From: Liopterus haemorrhoidalis
Lineage: Eukaryota; Arthropoda; Insecta; Coleoptera; Dytiscidae
Length of the DNA: 64,000 bases
Assembly: GCA_963971575.1 (NCBI GenBank)
Contig: OZ020618.1
Span: 32,466,731-32,530,730, forward strand
Reading direction: 5' to 3'
Positions 12,379 through 26,910 of the stretch are shown here, piece after piece. The stretch's first letter is position 1. Each line of letters begins with the position of its first letter. The notes under the pieces were generated by a model that saw only the letters and a program-made list of their open reading frames with translations, did not search any database and had not been told where the DNA came from. The position numbers were made by a program, and so were the translations under genes.

Positions 12379-12534
12379 TAATGATTACAATTTTATTATG
12401 TAAATTAACATACAACACAATATAATATATTAGAGTAAAATATTTTCAGTACATGTCAATTCCATCCAACATTTATCAGTAACCATGGTTCCTTGATTTT
12501 AAGAAGCGCTTATCCCATATTAAAACAAACAACA
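12379..12534 (-). repeat. 5' LTR of the small copia-type element
   Basis: 156 bp, identical by eye to 11212-11367. Transcription of the element would start in this copy and run leftwards. The flanking bases at 12535-12539 are the second copy of the 'caaac' target-site duplication. Confidence 0.92.
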
Positions 12535-15500
12535 CAAACTGTATCAATTTTGAGAAAAATCCGAAATATTTTTTTTGTTAAAATTCGCGATTTTTTTTTC
12601 AAAGGGGTACCCCTTACGATTTTTTCAATATTTTGCATTTATAAGGGTTTTGTTTAATGATACATCCTTTTTGTATAAGTTTGGTTATTAAGGCCCCAAT
12701 TTTTTCTAGACTTAAATTGACATGAGGAACTCAAATATTTAAACCAGAGGTCCCTATCTTTTACCGTTATTGAGATATAATTTTTTGAAAAATTAAATTT
12801 TATTACAAAAATTTCAAAATTTTACAAAATTTTTTTTTGTTTGGGACATGTTTTAAAATGTGCCTTTACCATATTTCAGACCTAAGAACTTCAAAAATTC
12901 CAACCGCAGGTCCTTATCTTTTTTAGTTTTTGAAATACATATACATATTTTTTTTATTTTTTTTTTCTGAAAAAAAAAAGTTTTCTTAAAACAGTCCAAA
13001 ATATGGCCTTTAAATAATTTTGGGGTAAGGATTAATAAAAAAATATTTAAAAAAATAAATAGGCCTTAGTTTTTGAGTTATAGTCAATTTTATGTACTTT
13101 TTTCCGATTTACTCAAAAACAGTTGGCCAAAATCCAAAATGAGCCTTATTTTTGTGATCTACGGCCCAAACTGTATCAATTTTGAGAAAAATCCGAAATA
13201 TTTTTTTTGTAAAAATTCGCGATTTTTTTTCAAAGGGGTACCCTTTACGATTTTTTCAATATTTTGCCATTTATAAGGGTTTTGTTTAATGATACATCCT
13301 TTTTGTATAAGTTTGGACATTAAGGCCCCAATTTTTTCTAGACTAAAATGGACATGAGGAACTCAAAAATTTAAACCAGAGGTCCCTATCTTTTACCGTT
13401 ATTGAGATATAATTTTTTGAAAAATTAAATTTTATTACATAAATTTCAAAATATTACAAAATTTTTTTTTGTTAAGGATATGTTTTAAAATGTGCCTTTA
13501 CCATATTTCAGACCTTAGAACTTCAAAAATTCCAACCGCAGGTCCTTATCTTTTTTAGTTTTTGAAATACATATACATATTTTTTTTATTTTTTTTTTTC
13601 TGAAAAAAAAAAGTTTTCTTAAAACAGTCCAAAATATGGCCTTTAGGTAATTTTGGGGTAAAGATTAATAAAAAAATATTTAAAAAAATCAATAGGCCTT
13701 AGTTTTTGAGTTATAGTCAATTTTATGTACTTTTTTCCGATTTACTCAAAAACAGTTGGCCAAAATCCAAAATGAGCCTTATTTTTGTGATCTACGGCCC
13801 AAACTGTATCAATTTTGAGAAAAATCCGAAATATTTTTTTTGTAAAAATTCGCGATTTTTTTTCAAAGGGGTACCCCTTACGAATTTTTCGATATTTTGC
13901 CATTTATAAGGGTTTTGTTTAATGATACATCCTTTTTGTATAAGTTTGGTTATTAAGGCCCCAATTTTTTCTAGACTAAAATGGACATGAGGAACTCAAA
14001 AATTTAAACCAGAGGTCCCTATCTTTAACCGTTATTGAGATATAATTTTTTGAAAAATTAAATTTTATTACATAAATTTCAAAATTTTACAAAAATTTTT
14101 TTTGTTTAGGATATGTTTTAAAATGTGCCTTTACCATATTTCAGACCGAAGAACTTCAAAAATTCCAACCGCAGGTCCTTATCTTTTTTAGTTTTTGAAA
14201 TACATATACATATTTTTTTTATTTTTTTTTTTTTTCTGAAAAAAAAAAGTTTTCTTAAATTAGTCCAAAATATGGCCTTTAGGTAATTTTAGGGTGAGGA
14301 TTAATAAAAAAATATTTAAAAAAATCAATAGGCCTTAGTTTTTGAGTTATAGTCAATTTTATGTACTTTTTTCCGATTTACTCAAAAACAGTTGGCCAAA
14401 ATCCAAAATGAACCTTATTTTTGTGATCTACGGCCCAAACTGTATCAATTTTGAGAAAAATCCGAAATATTTTTTTTGTTAAAATTCGCGATTTTTTTCA
14501 AAGGGGTACCCCTTACGATTTTTTCGATATTTTGCCATTTATAAGGGTTTTGTTTAATGATACATCCTTTTTGTATAAGTTTGGTTATTAAGGCCCCAAT
14601 TTTTTCTAGACTAAAATGGACATGAGGAACTCAAAAATTTAAACCAGAGGTCCCTATCTGTTACCGTTATTGAGATATAATTTTTTGAAAAATTAAATTT
14701 TATTACAAAAATTTCAAAATTTTACAAAAATTTTTTTTGTTTAGGATATGTTTTAAAATGTGCCTTTACCATATTTCAGACCTTAGAACTTCAAAAATTC
14801 CAACCGCAGGTCCTTATCTTTTTTAGTTTTTGAAATACATATACATATTTTTTTTATTTTTTTTGTTTTTCTGAAAAAAAAAAGTTTTCTTAAAACAGTC
14901 CAAAATATGGCCTTAAGGTAATTTTGGGGTGAGGATAAATAAAAAAATATTTAAAAAAATCAAGAGGCCTTAGTTTTTGAGTTATAGTCAATTTTAGGTA
15001 CTTTTTTCGGATTTACTCAACAACAGTTGGCCAAAATCCAAAATGAACCTTATTTTTGTGATCTACGGCCCAAAGTGTATCAATTTTGAGAAAAATTTGA
15101 AATATTTTTTTTGTAAAAATTCGCGATTTTTTTTTCAAAGGGGTACCCTTTACGATTTTTTCAATATTTTGCCATTTATAAGGGTTTTGTTTAATGATAC
15201 ATCCTTTTTGTATAAGTTTGGTTATTAAGGCCCCAAATTTTTCTAGACTAAAATGGACATGAGGAACTCAAAAATTTAAACCAGAGGTCCCTATCTTTTA
15301 CCGTTATTGAGATATAATTTTTTGAAAAATTAAATTTTATTACAAAAATTTCAAAATTTAAAAAAAATTTTTTTTGTTTAGGATATGTTTTAAAATGTGC
15401 CTTTACCATATTTCAGACCTTAGAACTTCAAAAATTCCAACCGCAGGTCCTTATCTTTTTTAGTTTTTGAAATACATATACATATTTTTTTTATTTTTTT

Positions 15501-18500
15501 TTTTCTGAAAAAAAAAAGTTTTCTTAAAACAGTCCAAAATATGGCCTTTAGGTAATTTTGGGGTAAGGATTAATAAAAAAATATTTAAGAAAATCAATAG
15601 GCCTTAGTTTTTGAGTTATAGTCAATTTTATGTACTTTTTTCCGATTTACTCAAAAACAGTTGGCCAAAATCCAAAATGAGCCTTATTTTTGTGATCTAC
15701 GGCCCAAACTGTATCAATTTTGAGAAAAATCCGAAATATTTTTTTTGTAAAAATTCGCGATTTTTTTTCAAAGGGGTACCCCTTACGAATTTTTCGATAT
15801 TTTGCCATTTATAAGGGTTTTGTTTAATGATACATCCTTTTTGTATAAGTTTGGTTATTAAGGCCCCAATTTTTTCTAGACTAAAATGGACATGAGGAAC
15901 TCAAAAATTTAAACCAGAGGTCCCTATCTTTTACCGTTATTGAGATATAATTTTTTGAAAAATTAAATTTTATTACATAAATTTCAAAATATTACAAAAT
16001 TTTTTTTTGTTAAGGATATGTTTTAAAATGTGCCTTTACCATATTTCAGACCGAAGAACTTCAAAAATTCCAACCGCAGGTCCTTATCTTTTTTAGTTTT
16101 TGAAATACATATACATATTTTTTTTATTTTTTTTTTTCTGAAAAAAAAAAGTTTTCTTAAAACAGTCCAAAATATGGCCTTTAGGTAATTTTGGGGTGAG
16201 GATTAATAAAAAAATATTTAAAAAAATCAATAGGCCTTAGTTTTTGAGTTATAGTCAATTTTATGTACTTTTTTCCGATTTACTCAAAAACAGTTGGCCA
16301 AAATTCAAAATGAACCTTATTTTTGTGATCTACGGCCCAAACTGTATCAATTTTGAGAAAAATCCGAAATATTTTTTTTGTTAAAATTCGCGATTTTTTT
16401 TCAAAGTGGTACCCCTTACGATTTTTTCGATATTTTGCCATTTATAAGGGTTTTGTTTAATGATACATCCTTTTTGTATAAGTTTGGTTATTAAGGCCCC
16501 AATTTTTTCTAGACTAAAATGGACATGAGGAACTCAAATATTTAAACCAGAGGTCCCTATCTTTTAGCGTTATTGAGATATAATTTTTTGAAAAATTAAA
16601 TTTTATTACAAAAATTACAAAATTTTACAAAATTTTTTTTTGTTTGGGATATGTTTTAAAATGTGCCTTTACCATATTTCAGACCTAAGAACTTCAAAAT
16701 TTCCAACCGCAGGTCCTTATCTTTTTTAGTTTTTGAAATACATATACATATTTTTTTATTTTTTTTTTCTGAAAAAAAAAAGTTTTCTTAAAACAGTCCA
16801 AAATATGGCCTTTAGGTAATTTTGGGGTAAGGATTAATAAAAAAATATTTAAAAAAATAAATAGGCCTTAGTTTTTGAGTTATAGTCAATTTTATGTACT
16901 TTTTTCCGATTTACTCAAAAACAGTTGGCCAAAATCCAAAATGAACCTTATTTTTGTGATCTACGGCCCAAACTGTATCAATTTTGAGAAAAATCCGAAA
17001 TATTTTTTTTGTAAAAATTCGCGATTTTTTTTCAAAGGGGTACCCCTTACGATTTTTTCGATATTTTGCCATTTATAAGGGTTTTGTTTAATGATACATC
17101 CTTTTTGTATAAGTTTGGTTATTAAGGCCCCAATTTTTTCTAGACTAAAATGGACATGAGAAACTCAAATATTTAAACCAGAGGTCCCTATCTTTTACCG
17201 TTATTGAGATATAATTTTTTGAAAAATTAAATTTTATTACAAAAATTTCAAAATTTTACAAAATTTTTTTTTGTTTGGGATATGTTTTAAAATGTGCCTT
17301 TACCATATTTCAGACCTTAGAACTTCAAAAATTCCAACCGCAGGTCCTTATCTTTTTTAGTTTTTGAAATACATATACATATTTTTTTTATTTTTTTTGT
17401 TTTTCTGAAAAAAAAAAGTTTTCTTAAAACAGTCCAAAATATGGCCTTAAGGTAATTTTGGGGTGAGGATAAATAAAAAAATATTTAAAAAAATCAAGAG
17501 GCCTTAGTTTTTGAGTTATAGTCAATTTTAGGTACTTTTTTCGGATTTACTCAAAAACAGTTGGCCAAAATCCAAAATGAACCTTATTTTTGTGATCTAC
17601 GGCCCCAACTGTATCAATTTTGAGAAAAATCCGAAATATTTTTTTTGTAAAAATTCGCGATTTTTTTTCAAAGGGGTACCCCTTACGATTTTTTCAATAT
17701 TTTGCCATTTATAAGGGTTTTGTTTAATGATACATCCTTTTTGTATAAGTTTGGTTATTAAGGCCCCAATTTTTTCTAGACTAAATTGGACATGAGGAAC
17801 TCAAAAATTTAAACCAGAGGTCCTTATCTTGTACCGTTATTGAGATATAATTTTTTGAAAAATTAAATTTTATTACATAAATTTCAAAATATTACAAATT
17901 TTTTTTTGTTAAGGATATGTTTTAAAATGTGCCTTTACCATATTTCAGACCTTAGAACTTCAAAAATTCCAACCGCAGGTCCTTATCTTTTTTAGTTTTT
18001 GAAATACATATACATATTTTTTTTATTTTTTTTTTTTTTCTGAAAAAAAAAAGTTTTCTGAAAACAGTCCAAAATATGGCCTTTAGGTAATTTTGGGGTG
18101 AGGATTAATGAAAAAATATTTAAAAAAATCAATAGGCCTTAGTTTTTGAGTTATAGTCAATTTTATGTACTTTTTTCCGATTTACTCAAAAACAGTTGGC
18201 CAAAATCCAAAATGAACCTTATTTTTGTGATCTACGGCCCAAACTGTATCAATTTTGAGAAAAATCCGAAATATTTTTTTTGTTAAAATTCGCGATTTTT
18301 TTTCAAAGGGGTACCCCTTACGATTTTTTCGATATTTTGCCATTTATAAGGGTTTTGTTTAATGATACATCCTTTTTGTATAAGTTTGGTTATTAAGGTC
18401 CCAATTTTTTCTAGACTAAAATGGACATGAGGAACTCAAATATTTAAACCAGCGGTCCCTATCTTTTACCGTTATTGAGATATAATTTTTTGAAAAATTA

Positions 18501-21500
18501 AATTTTATTACAAAAATTACAAAATTTTACAAAATTTTTTTTTTGTTTGGGATATGTTTTAAAATGTGCCTTTACCATATTTCAGACCTTAGAACTTCAA
18601 AAATTCCAACCGCAGGTCCTTATCTTTTTTAGTTTTTGAAATACATATACATATTTTTTTTATTTTTTTTTTCTGAAAAAAAAAAGTTTTCTTAAAACAG
18701 TCCAAAATATGGCCTTTAGGTAATTTTGGGGTAAGGATTATAAAAAAATATTTAAAAAAATCAATAGGCCTTAGTTTTTGAGTTATAGTCAATTTGATGT
18801 ACTTTTTTCCGATTTACTCAAAAACAGTTGGCCAAAATCCAAAATGAGCCTTATTTTTGTGATCTACGGCCCAAACTGTATCAATTTTGAGAAAAATCCG
18901 AAATATTTTTTTTGTAAAAATTCGCGATTTTTTTTCAAAGGGGTACCCCTTACGAATTTTTCGATATTTTGCCATTTATAAGGGTTTTGTTTAATGATAC
19001 ATCCTTTTTGTATAAGTTTGGTTATTAAGGCCCCAATTTTTTCTAGACTAAAATGGACATGAGGAACTCAAAAATTTAAACCAGAGGTCCCTATCTTTTA
19101 CCGTTATTGAGATATAATTTTTTGAAAAATTAAATTTTATTACATAAATTTCAAAATTTTACAAAAATATTTTTTGTTTAGGATATGTTTTAAAATGTGC
19201 CTTTACCATATTTCAGACCGAAGAACTTCAAAAATTCCAACCGCAGGTCCTTATCTTTTTTAGTTTTTGAAATACATATACATATTTTTTTTTATTTTTT
19301 TTTTTCTGAAAAAAAAAAAGTTTTCTTAAAACAGTCCAAAATATGGCCTTTAGGTAATTTTGGGGTGAGGATTAATAAAAAAATATTTAAAAAAATCAAT
19401 AGGCCTTAGTTTTTGAGTTATAGTCAATTTTATGTACTTTTTTCCGATTTACTCAAAAACAGTTGGCCAAAATCCAAAATGAACCTTATTTTTGTGATCT
19501 ACGGCCCAAAATGTATCAATTTTGAGAAAAATCCGAAATATTTTTTTTGTTAAAATTCGCGATTTTTTTTCAAAGTGGTACCCCTTACGATTTTTTCGAT
19601 ATTTTGCCATTTATAAGGGTTTTGTTTAATGATACATCCTTTTTGTATAAGTTTGGTTATTAAGGTCCCAATTTTTTCTAGACTAAAATGGACATGAGGA
19701 ACTCAAATATTTAAACCAGCGGTCCCTATCTTTTACCGTTATTGAGATATAATTTTTTGAAAAATTAAATTTTATTACAAAAATTACAAAATTTTACAAA
19801 ATTTTTTTTTGTTTGGGATATGTTTTAAAATGTGCCTTTACCATATTTCAGACCTTAGAACTTCAAAAATTCCAACCGCAGGTCCTTATCTTTTTTAGTT
19901 TTTGAAATACATATACATATTTTTTTTATTTTTTTTTTCTGAAAAAAAAAAGTTTTCTTAAAACAGTCCAAAATATGGCCTTTAGGTAATTTTGGGGTAA
20001 GGATTAATAAAAAAATATTTAAAAAAATAAATAGGCCTTAGTTTTTGAGTTATAGTCAATTTAATGTACTTTTTTCCGATTTACTCAAAAACAGTTGGCC
20101 AAAATCCAAAATGAGCCTTATTTTTGTGATCTACGGCCCAAACTGTATCAATTTTGAGAAAAATCCGAAATATTTTTTTTGTAAAAATTCGCGATTTTTT
20201 TTCAAAGGGGTACCCCTTACGAATTTTTCGATATTTTGCCATTTATAAGGGTTTTGTTTAATGATACATCCTTTTTGTATAAGTTTGGTTATTAAGGCCC
20301 CAATTTTTTCTAGACTAAAATGGACATGAGGAACTCAAAAATTAAACCAGAGGTCCCTATCTTTTACCGTTATTGAGATATAATTTTTTGAAAAATTAAA
20401 TTTTATTACAAAAATTTCAAAATTTTACAAAAATTTTTTTTGTTTAGGATATGTTTTAAAATGTGCCTTTACCATATTTCAGACCGAAGAACTTCAAAAA
20501 TTCCAACCGCAGGTCCTTATCTTTTTTAGTTTTTGAAATACATATACATATTTTTTTTTATTTTTTTTTTTCTGAAAAAAAAAAAGTTTTCTTAAAACAG
20601 TCCAAAATATGGCCTTTAGGTAATTTTGGGGTGAGGATTAATAAAAAAATATTTAAAAAATCAATAGGCCTTAGTTTTTGAGTTATAGTCAATTTTATGT
20701 ACTTTTTTCCGATTTACTCAAAAACAGTTGGCCAAAATCCAAAATGAACCTTATTTTTGTGATCTACGGCCCAAACTGTATCAATTTTGAGAAAAATCCG
20801 AAATATTTTTTTTGTTAAAATTCGCGATTTTTTTTCAAAGTGGTACCCCTTACGATTTTTTCGATATTTTGCCATTTATAAGGGTTTTGTTTAATGATAC
20901 ATCCTTTTTGTATAAGTTTGGTTATTAAGGCCCCAATTTTTTCTAGACTAAAATGGACATGAGGAACTCAAATATTTAAACCAGAGGTCCCTATCTTTTA
21001 GCGTTATTGAGATATAATTTTTTGAAAAATTAAATTTTATTACAAAAATTACAAAATTTTACAAAATTTTTTTTTGTTTGGGATATGTTTTAAAATGTGC
21101 CTTTACCATATTTCAGACCTAAGAACTTCAAAATTTCCAACCGCAGGTCCTTATCTTTTTTAGTTTTTGAAATACATATACATATTTTTTTTATTTTTTT
21201 TTTTTCTGAAAAAAAAAAGTTTTCTTAAAACAGTCCAAAATATGGCCTTTAGGTAATTTTGGGGTAAGGATTAATAAAAAAATATTTAAAAAAATAAATA
21301 GGCCCTAGTTTTTGAGTTATAGTCAATTTTATGTACTTTTTTCCGATTTACTCAAAAACAGTTGGCCAAAATCCAAAATGAACCTTATTTTTGTGATCTA
21401 CGGCCCAAACTGTATCAATTTTGAGAAAAATCCGAAATATTTTTTTTGTAAAAATTCGCGATTTTTTTTCAAAGGGGTACCCCTTACGATTTTTTCGATA

Positions 21501-24500
21501 TTTTGCCATTTATAAGGGTTTTGTTTAATGATACATCCTTTTTGTATAAGTTTGGTTATTAAGGCCCCAATTTTTTCTAGACTAAAATGGACATGAGGAA
21601 CTCAAATATTTAAACCAGAGGTCCCTATCTTTTACCGTTATTGAGATATAATTTTTTGAAAAATTAAATTTTATTACAAAAATTTCAAAATTTTACAAAA
21701 TTTTTTTTTGTTTGGGATATGTTTTAAAATGTGCCTTTACCATATTTCAGACCTTAGAACTTCAAAAATTCCAACCGCAGGTCCTTATCTTTTTTAGTTT
21801 TTGAAATACATATACATATTTTTTTTATTTTTTTTGTTTTTCTGAAAAAAAAAAGTTTTCTTAAAACAGTCCAAAATATGGCCTTAAGGTAATATTGGGG
21901 TGAGGATAAATAAAAAAATATTTAAAAAAATCAAGAGGCCTTAGTTTTTGAGTTATAGTCAATTTTAGGTACTTTTTTCGGATTTACTCAAAAACAGTTG
22001 GCCAAAATCCAAAATGAACCTTATTTTTGTGATCTACGGCCCAAACTGTATCAATTTTGAGAAAAATCCGAAATATTTTTTTTGTAAAAATTCGCGATTT
22101 TTTTTCAAAGGGGTACCCCTTACGATTTTTTCAATATTTTGCCATTTATAAGGGTTTTGTTTTATGATACATCCTTTTTGTATAAGTTTGGTTATTAAGG
22201 CCCCAATTTTTTCTAGACTAAAATGGACATGAGGAACTCAAAAATTTAAACCAGAGGTCCTTATCTTGTACCGTTATTGAGATATAATTTTTTGAAAAAT
22301 TAAATTTTATTACATAAATTTCAAAATATTACAAAATTTTTTTTTGTTAAGGATATGTTTTAAAATGTGCCTTTACCATATTTCAGACCTTAGAACTTCA
22401 AAAATTCCAACCGCAGGTCCTTATCTTTTTTAGTTTTTGAAATACATATACATATTTTTTTTATTTTTTTTTTTTTTCTGAAAAAAAAAAGTTTTCTGAA
22501 AACAGTCCAAAATATGGCCTTTAGGTAATTTTGGGGTGAGGATTAATGAAAAAATATTTAAAAAAATCAATAGGTCTTAGTTTTTGAGTTATAGTCAATT
22601 TTATGTACTTTTTTCCGATTTACTCAAAAATAGTTGGCCAAAATCCAAAATGAACCTTATTTTTGTGATCTACGGCCCAAACTGTATCAATTTTGAGAAA
22701 AATCCGAAATATTTTTTTTGTTAAAATTCGCGATTTTTTTTCAAAGGGCTACCCCTTACGATTTTTTCGATATTTTGCCATTTATAAGGGTTTTGTTTAA
22801 TGATACATCCTTTTTGTATAAGTTTGGTTATTAAGGCCCCAATTTTTTCTAGACTAAAATGGACATGAGGAACTCAAATATTTAAACCAGCGGTCCCTAT
22901 CTTTTACCGTTATTGAGATATAATTTTTTGAAAAATTAAATTTTATTACAAAAATTACAAAATTTTACAAAAATTTTTTTTGTTTGGGATATGTTTTAAA
23001 ATGTGCCTTTACCATATTTCAGACCTTAGAACTTCAAAAATTCCAACCGCAGGTCCTTATCTTTTTTAGTTTTTGAAATACATATACATATTTTTTTTAT
23101 TTTTTTTTTCTGAAAAAAAAAAGTTTTCTTAAAACAGTCCAAAATATGGCCTTTAGGTAATTTTGGGGTAAGGATTAATAAAAAAATATTTAAAAAAATA
23201 AATAGGCCTTAGTTTTTGAGTTATAGTCAATTTAATGTACTTTTTTCCGATTTACTCAAAAACAGTTGGCCAAAATCCAAAATGAGCCTTATTTTTGTGA
23301 TCTACGGCCCAAACTGTATCAATTTTGAGAAAAATCCGAAATATTTTTTTTGTAAAAATTCGCGATTTTTTTTCAAAGGGGTACCCCTTACGAATTTTTC
23401 GATATTTTGCCATTTATAAGGGTTTTGTTTAATGATACATCCTTTTTGTATAAGTTTGGTTATTAAGGCCCCAATTTTTTCTAGACTAAAATGGACATGA
23501 GGAACTCAAAAATTAAACCAGAGGTCCCTATCTTTTACCGTTATTGAGATATAATTTTTTGAAAAATTAAATTTTATTACAAAAATTTCAAAATTTTACA
23601 AAAATTTTTTTTGTTTAGGATATGTTTTAAAATGTGCCTTTACCATATTTCAGACCTTAGAACTTCAAAAATTCCAACCGCAGGTCCTTATCTTTTTTAG
23701 TTTTTGAAATACATATACATATTTTTTTTATTTTTTTTTTTTTTCTGAAAAAAAAAAGTTTTCTTAAAACAGTCCAAAATATGGCCTTGAGGTAATTTTG
23801 GGGTAAGGATTAATAAAAAAATATTTAAAAAAATCAATAGGCCTTAGTTTTTGAGTTATAGTCAATTTGATGTACTTTTTTCCGATTTACTCAAAAACAG
23901 TTGGCCAAAATCCAAAATGAGCCTTATTTTTGTGATCTACGGCCCAAACTGTATCAATTTTGAGAAAAATCCGAAATATTTTTTTTGTAAAAATTCGCGA
24001 TTTTTTTTCAAAGGGGTACCCCTTACGAATTTTTCGATATTTTGCCATTTATAAGGGTTTTGTTTAATGATACATCCTTTTTGTATAAGTTTGGTTATTA
24101 AGGCCCCAATTTTTTCTAGACTAAAATGGACATGAGGAACTCAAAAATTTAAACCAGAGGTCCCTATCTTTTACCGTTATTGAGATATAATTTTTTGAAA
24201 AATTAAATTTTATTACATAAATTTCAAAATTTTACAAAAATTTTTTTTGTTTAGGATATGTTTTAAAATGTGCCTTTACCATATTTCAGACCGAAGAACT
24301 TCAAAAATTCCAACCGCAGGTCCTTATCTTTTTTAGTTTTTGAAATACATATACATATTTTTTTATTTTTTTTTTTTTCTGAAAAAAAAAGTTTTCTTAA
24401 AACAGTCCAAAATATGGTCTTTAGGTAATTTTGGGGTGAGGATTATTAAAAAAATATTTAAAAAAATCAATAGGCCTTAGTTTTTGAGTTATAGTCAATT

Positions 24501-26619
24501 TTATGTACTTTTTTCCGATTTACTCAAAAACAGTTGGCCAAAATCGAAAATGAACCTTATTTTTGTGATCTACGGCCCAAACTGTATCAATTTTGAGAAA
24601 AATCCGAAATATTTTTTTTGTAAAAATTCGCGATTTTTTTTCAAAGGGGTACCCCTTACGAATTTTTCGATATTTTGCCATTTATAAGGGTTTTGTTTAA
24701 TGATACATCCTTTTTGTATAAGTTTGGTTATTAAGGCCCCAATTTTTTCTAGACTAAAATGGACATGAGGAACTCAAAAATTTAAACCAGAGGTCCCTAT
24801 CTTTTACCGTTATTGAGATATAATTTTTTGAAAAATTAAATTTTATTACATAAATTTCAAAATTTTACAAAAATTTTTTTTGTTTAGGATATGTTTTAAA
24901 ATGTGCCTTTACCATATTTCAGACCGAAGAACTTCAAAAATTCCAACCGCAGGTCCTTATCTTTTTTAGTTTTTGAAATACATATACATATTTTTTTTAT
25001 TTTTTTTTTTTCTGAAAAAAAAAAGTTTTCTTAAAACAGTCCAAAATATGGCCTTTAGGTTATTTTGGGGTGAGGATTAATAAAAAAATATTTAAAAAAA
25101 TCAATAGGCCTTAGTTTTTGAGTTATAGTCAATTTCATGTACTTTTTTCCGATTTACTCAAAAGCAGTTGGCCAAAATCCAAAATGAACCTTATTTTTGT
25201 GTGCTACGGCCCAAACTGTATCAATTTTGAGAAAAATCCGAAATACTTTTATTGTTAAAATTCGCGATTTTTTTTCAAAGTGGTACCCCTTACGATTTTT
25301 TCGATATTTTGCCATTTATAAGGGTTTTGTTTAATGATACATCCTTTTTGTATAAGTTTGGTTATTAAGGCCCCAATTTTTTCTACACTAAAATGGACAT
25401 GAGGAACTCAAATATTTAAACCAGAGGTCCCTATCTTTTACCGTTATTGAGATATAATTTTTTGAAAAATTAAATTTTATTACAAAATTTCAAAATTTTA
25501 CAAAATTTTTTTTTGTTTAGGATATGTTTTAAAATGTGCCTTTACCATATTTCAGACCTTAGAACTTCAAAAATTCCAACCGCAGGTCCTTATCTTTTTT
25601 AGTTTTTGAAATACATATACATATTTTTTTTATTTATTTTTTTTCTGAAAAAAAAAAGTTTTCTTAAAACAGTACAAAATATGGCCTTTAGGTAATTTTG
25701 GGGTGAGGATTAATAAAAAAATATTTAAAAAAATCAATAGGCCTTAGTTTTTGAGTTATAGTCAATTTTATGTACTTTTTTCCGATTTACTCAAAAACAG
25801 TTGGCCAAAATCCAAAATGAACCTTATTTTTGTGATCTACGGCCCAAACTGTATCAATTTTGAGAAAAATCCGAAATATTTTTTTTGTTAAAATTCGCGA
25901 TTTTTTTTCAAAGGGGTACCTCTTACGATTTTTTCAATATTTTGCCATTTATAAGGGTTTTGTTTAATGATACATCCTTTTTGTATAAGTTTGGTTATTA
26001 AGGCCCCAATTTTTTCTAGACTAAAATGGACATGAGGAACTCAAATATTTAAACCAGAGGTCCCTATCTTTTACCGTTATTGAGATATAATTTTTTGAAA
26101 AATTAAATTTTATTACAAAAATTTCAAAATTTTACAAAATTTTTTTTTGTTTAGGATATGTTTTAAAATGTGCCTTTACCATATTTCAGACCTTAGAACT
26201 TCAAAAATTACAACCGCAGGTCCTTATCTTTTTTAGTTTTTGAAATACATATACATATTTTTTTTATTTTTTTTTTTTCTGAAAAAAAAAAGTTTTCTTA
26301 AAACAGTCCAAAATATGGCCTTTAGGTAATTTTGGGGTGAGGATTAATAAAAAAATATTTAAAAAAATCAATAGGCCTTAGTTTTTGAGTTATAGTCAAT
26401 TTTATGTACTTTTTTCCGATTTACTCAAAAACAGTTGGCCAAAATCCAAAATGAACCTTATTTTTGTGATCTACGGCCCAAACTGTATCAATTTTGAGAA
26501 AAATCCGAAATATTTTTTTTGTTAAATTTCGCGATTTTTTTTCAAAGGGGTACCCTTTACGATTTTTTCAATATTTTGCCATTTATAAGGGTTTTGTTTA
26601 ATGATACATCCTTTTTGTA
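12535..26619 (+). repeat. 634-bp satellite array, block 2 (about 22 units)
   Basis: Continues the same array in the same orientation. Several rare variants recur in register about 4437 bp apart: 'cttttagcgtt' near 16560 and 20998, 'caaaatttccaacc' near 16695 and 21130, 'ggtccttatcttgtacc' near 17820 and 22257, and 'accagcggtccc' near 18448 and 22887. This marks a higher-order repeat of seven units. The block ends at a retrotransposon whose target-site duplication occupies 26607-26619. I see no gene in this stretch. Confidence 0.96.
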
Positions 26620-26776
26620 GATAGATAGAACTTTATTATTCTTGCCCTAAGGCTTCGAATTATACATAGTATTTTACAAAAATTTATAAAAATTTAGTTA
26701 TGTATGTTTTACATGTTTTTAACAAAAAATTATATTGTTGCCATACCCTTTAAAAAATAATAATAAAAATAAATAA

Positions 26777-26868
26777 ATACATACATATACATATACATAC
26801 ATACATATATACATACATATACATACACATGCATATATATACACACATACACCCATACATATATACAT
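26777..26868. repeat. CATA/CA-type microsatellite in the retrotransposon 3' region
   Basis: Imperfect run of 'atac', 'acat' and 'atat' tetranucleotides between the last coding frame and the 3' tail of the non-LTR element. An identical run sits 6664 bp downstream in the duplicated copy. Confidence 0.9.
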
Positions 26869-26910
26869 TCAATCTTCTTTCTTTTATTATTGGATCTTCA
26901 TTCTTTTTAA

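Larger units (their letters stand above)
11212..12534 (-). mobile_element. Internally deleted copia-type LTR retrotransposon (1323 bp)
   Basis: Two 156 bp direct repeats flank about 1.0 kb of internal sequence read on the minus strand. The 5 bp target-site duplication 'caaac' (11207-11211 and 12535-12539) is perfect, and removing the element plus one copy restores an ordinary satellite unit. In minus-strand order it has 5' LTR, a primer-binding site resembling that of copia, a gag fragment fused to the end of RNase H, a short purine-rich stretch and the 3' LTR. Protease, integrase and reverse transcriptase are absent. The identical LTRs indicate a recent insertion. Since it cannot supply its own enzymes, I infer that a related autonomous element mobilised it. 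Confidence 0.93.
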
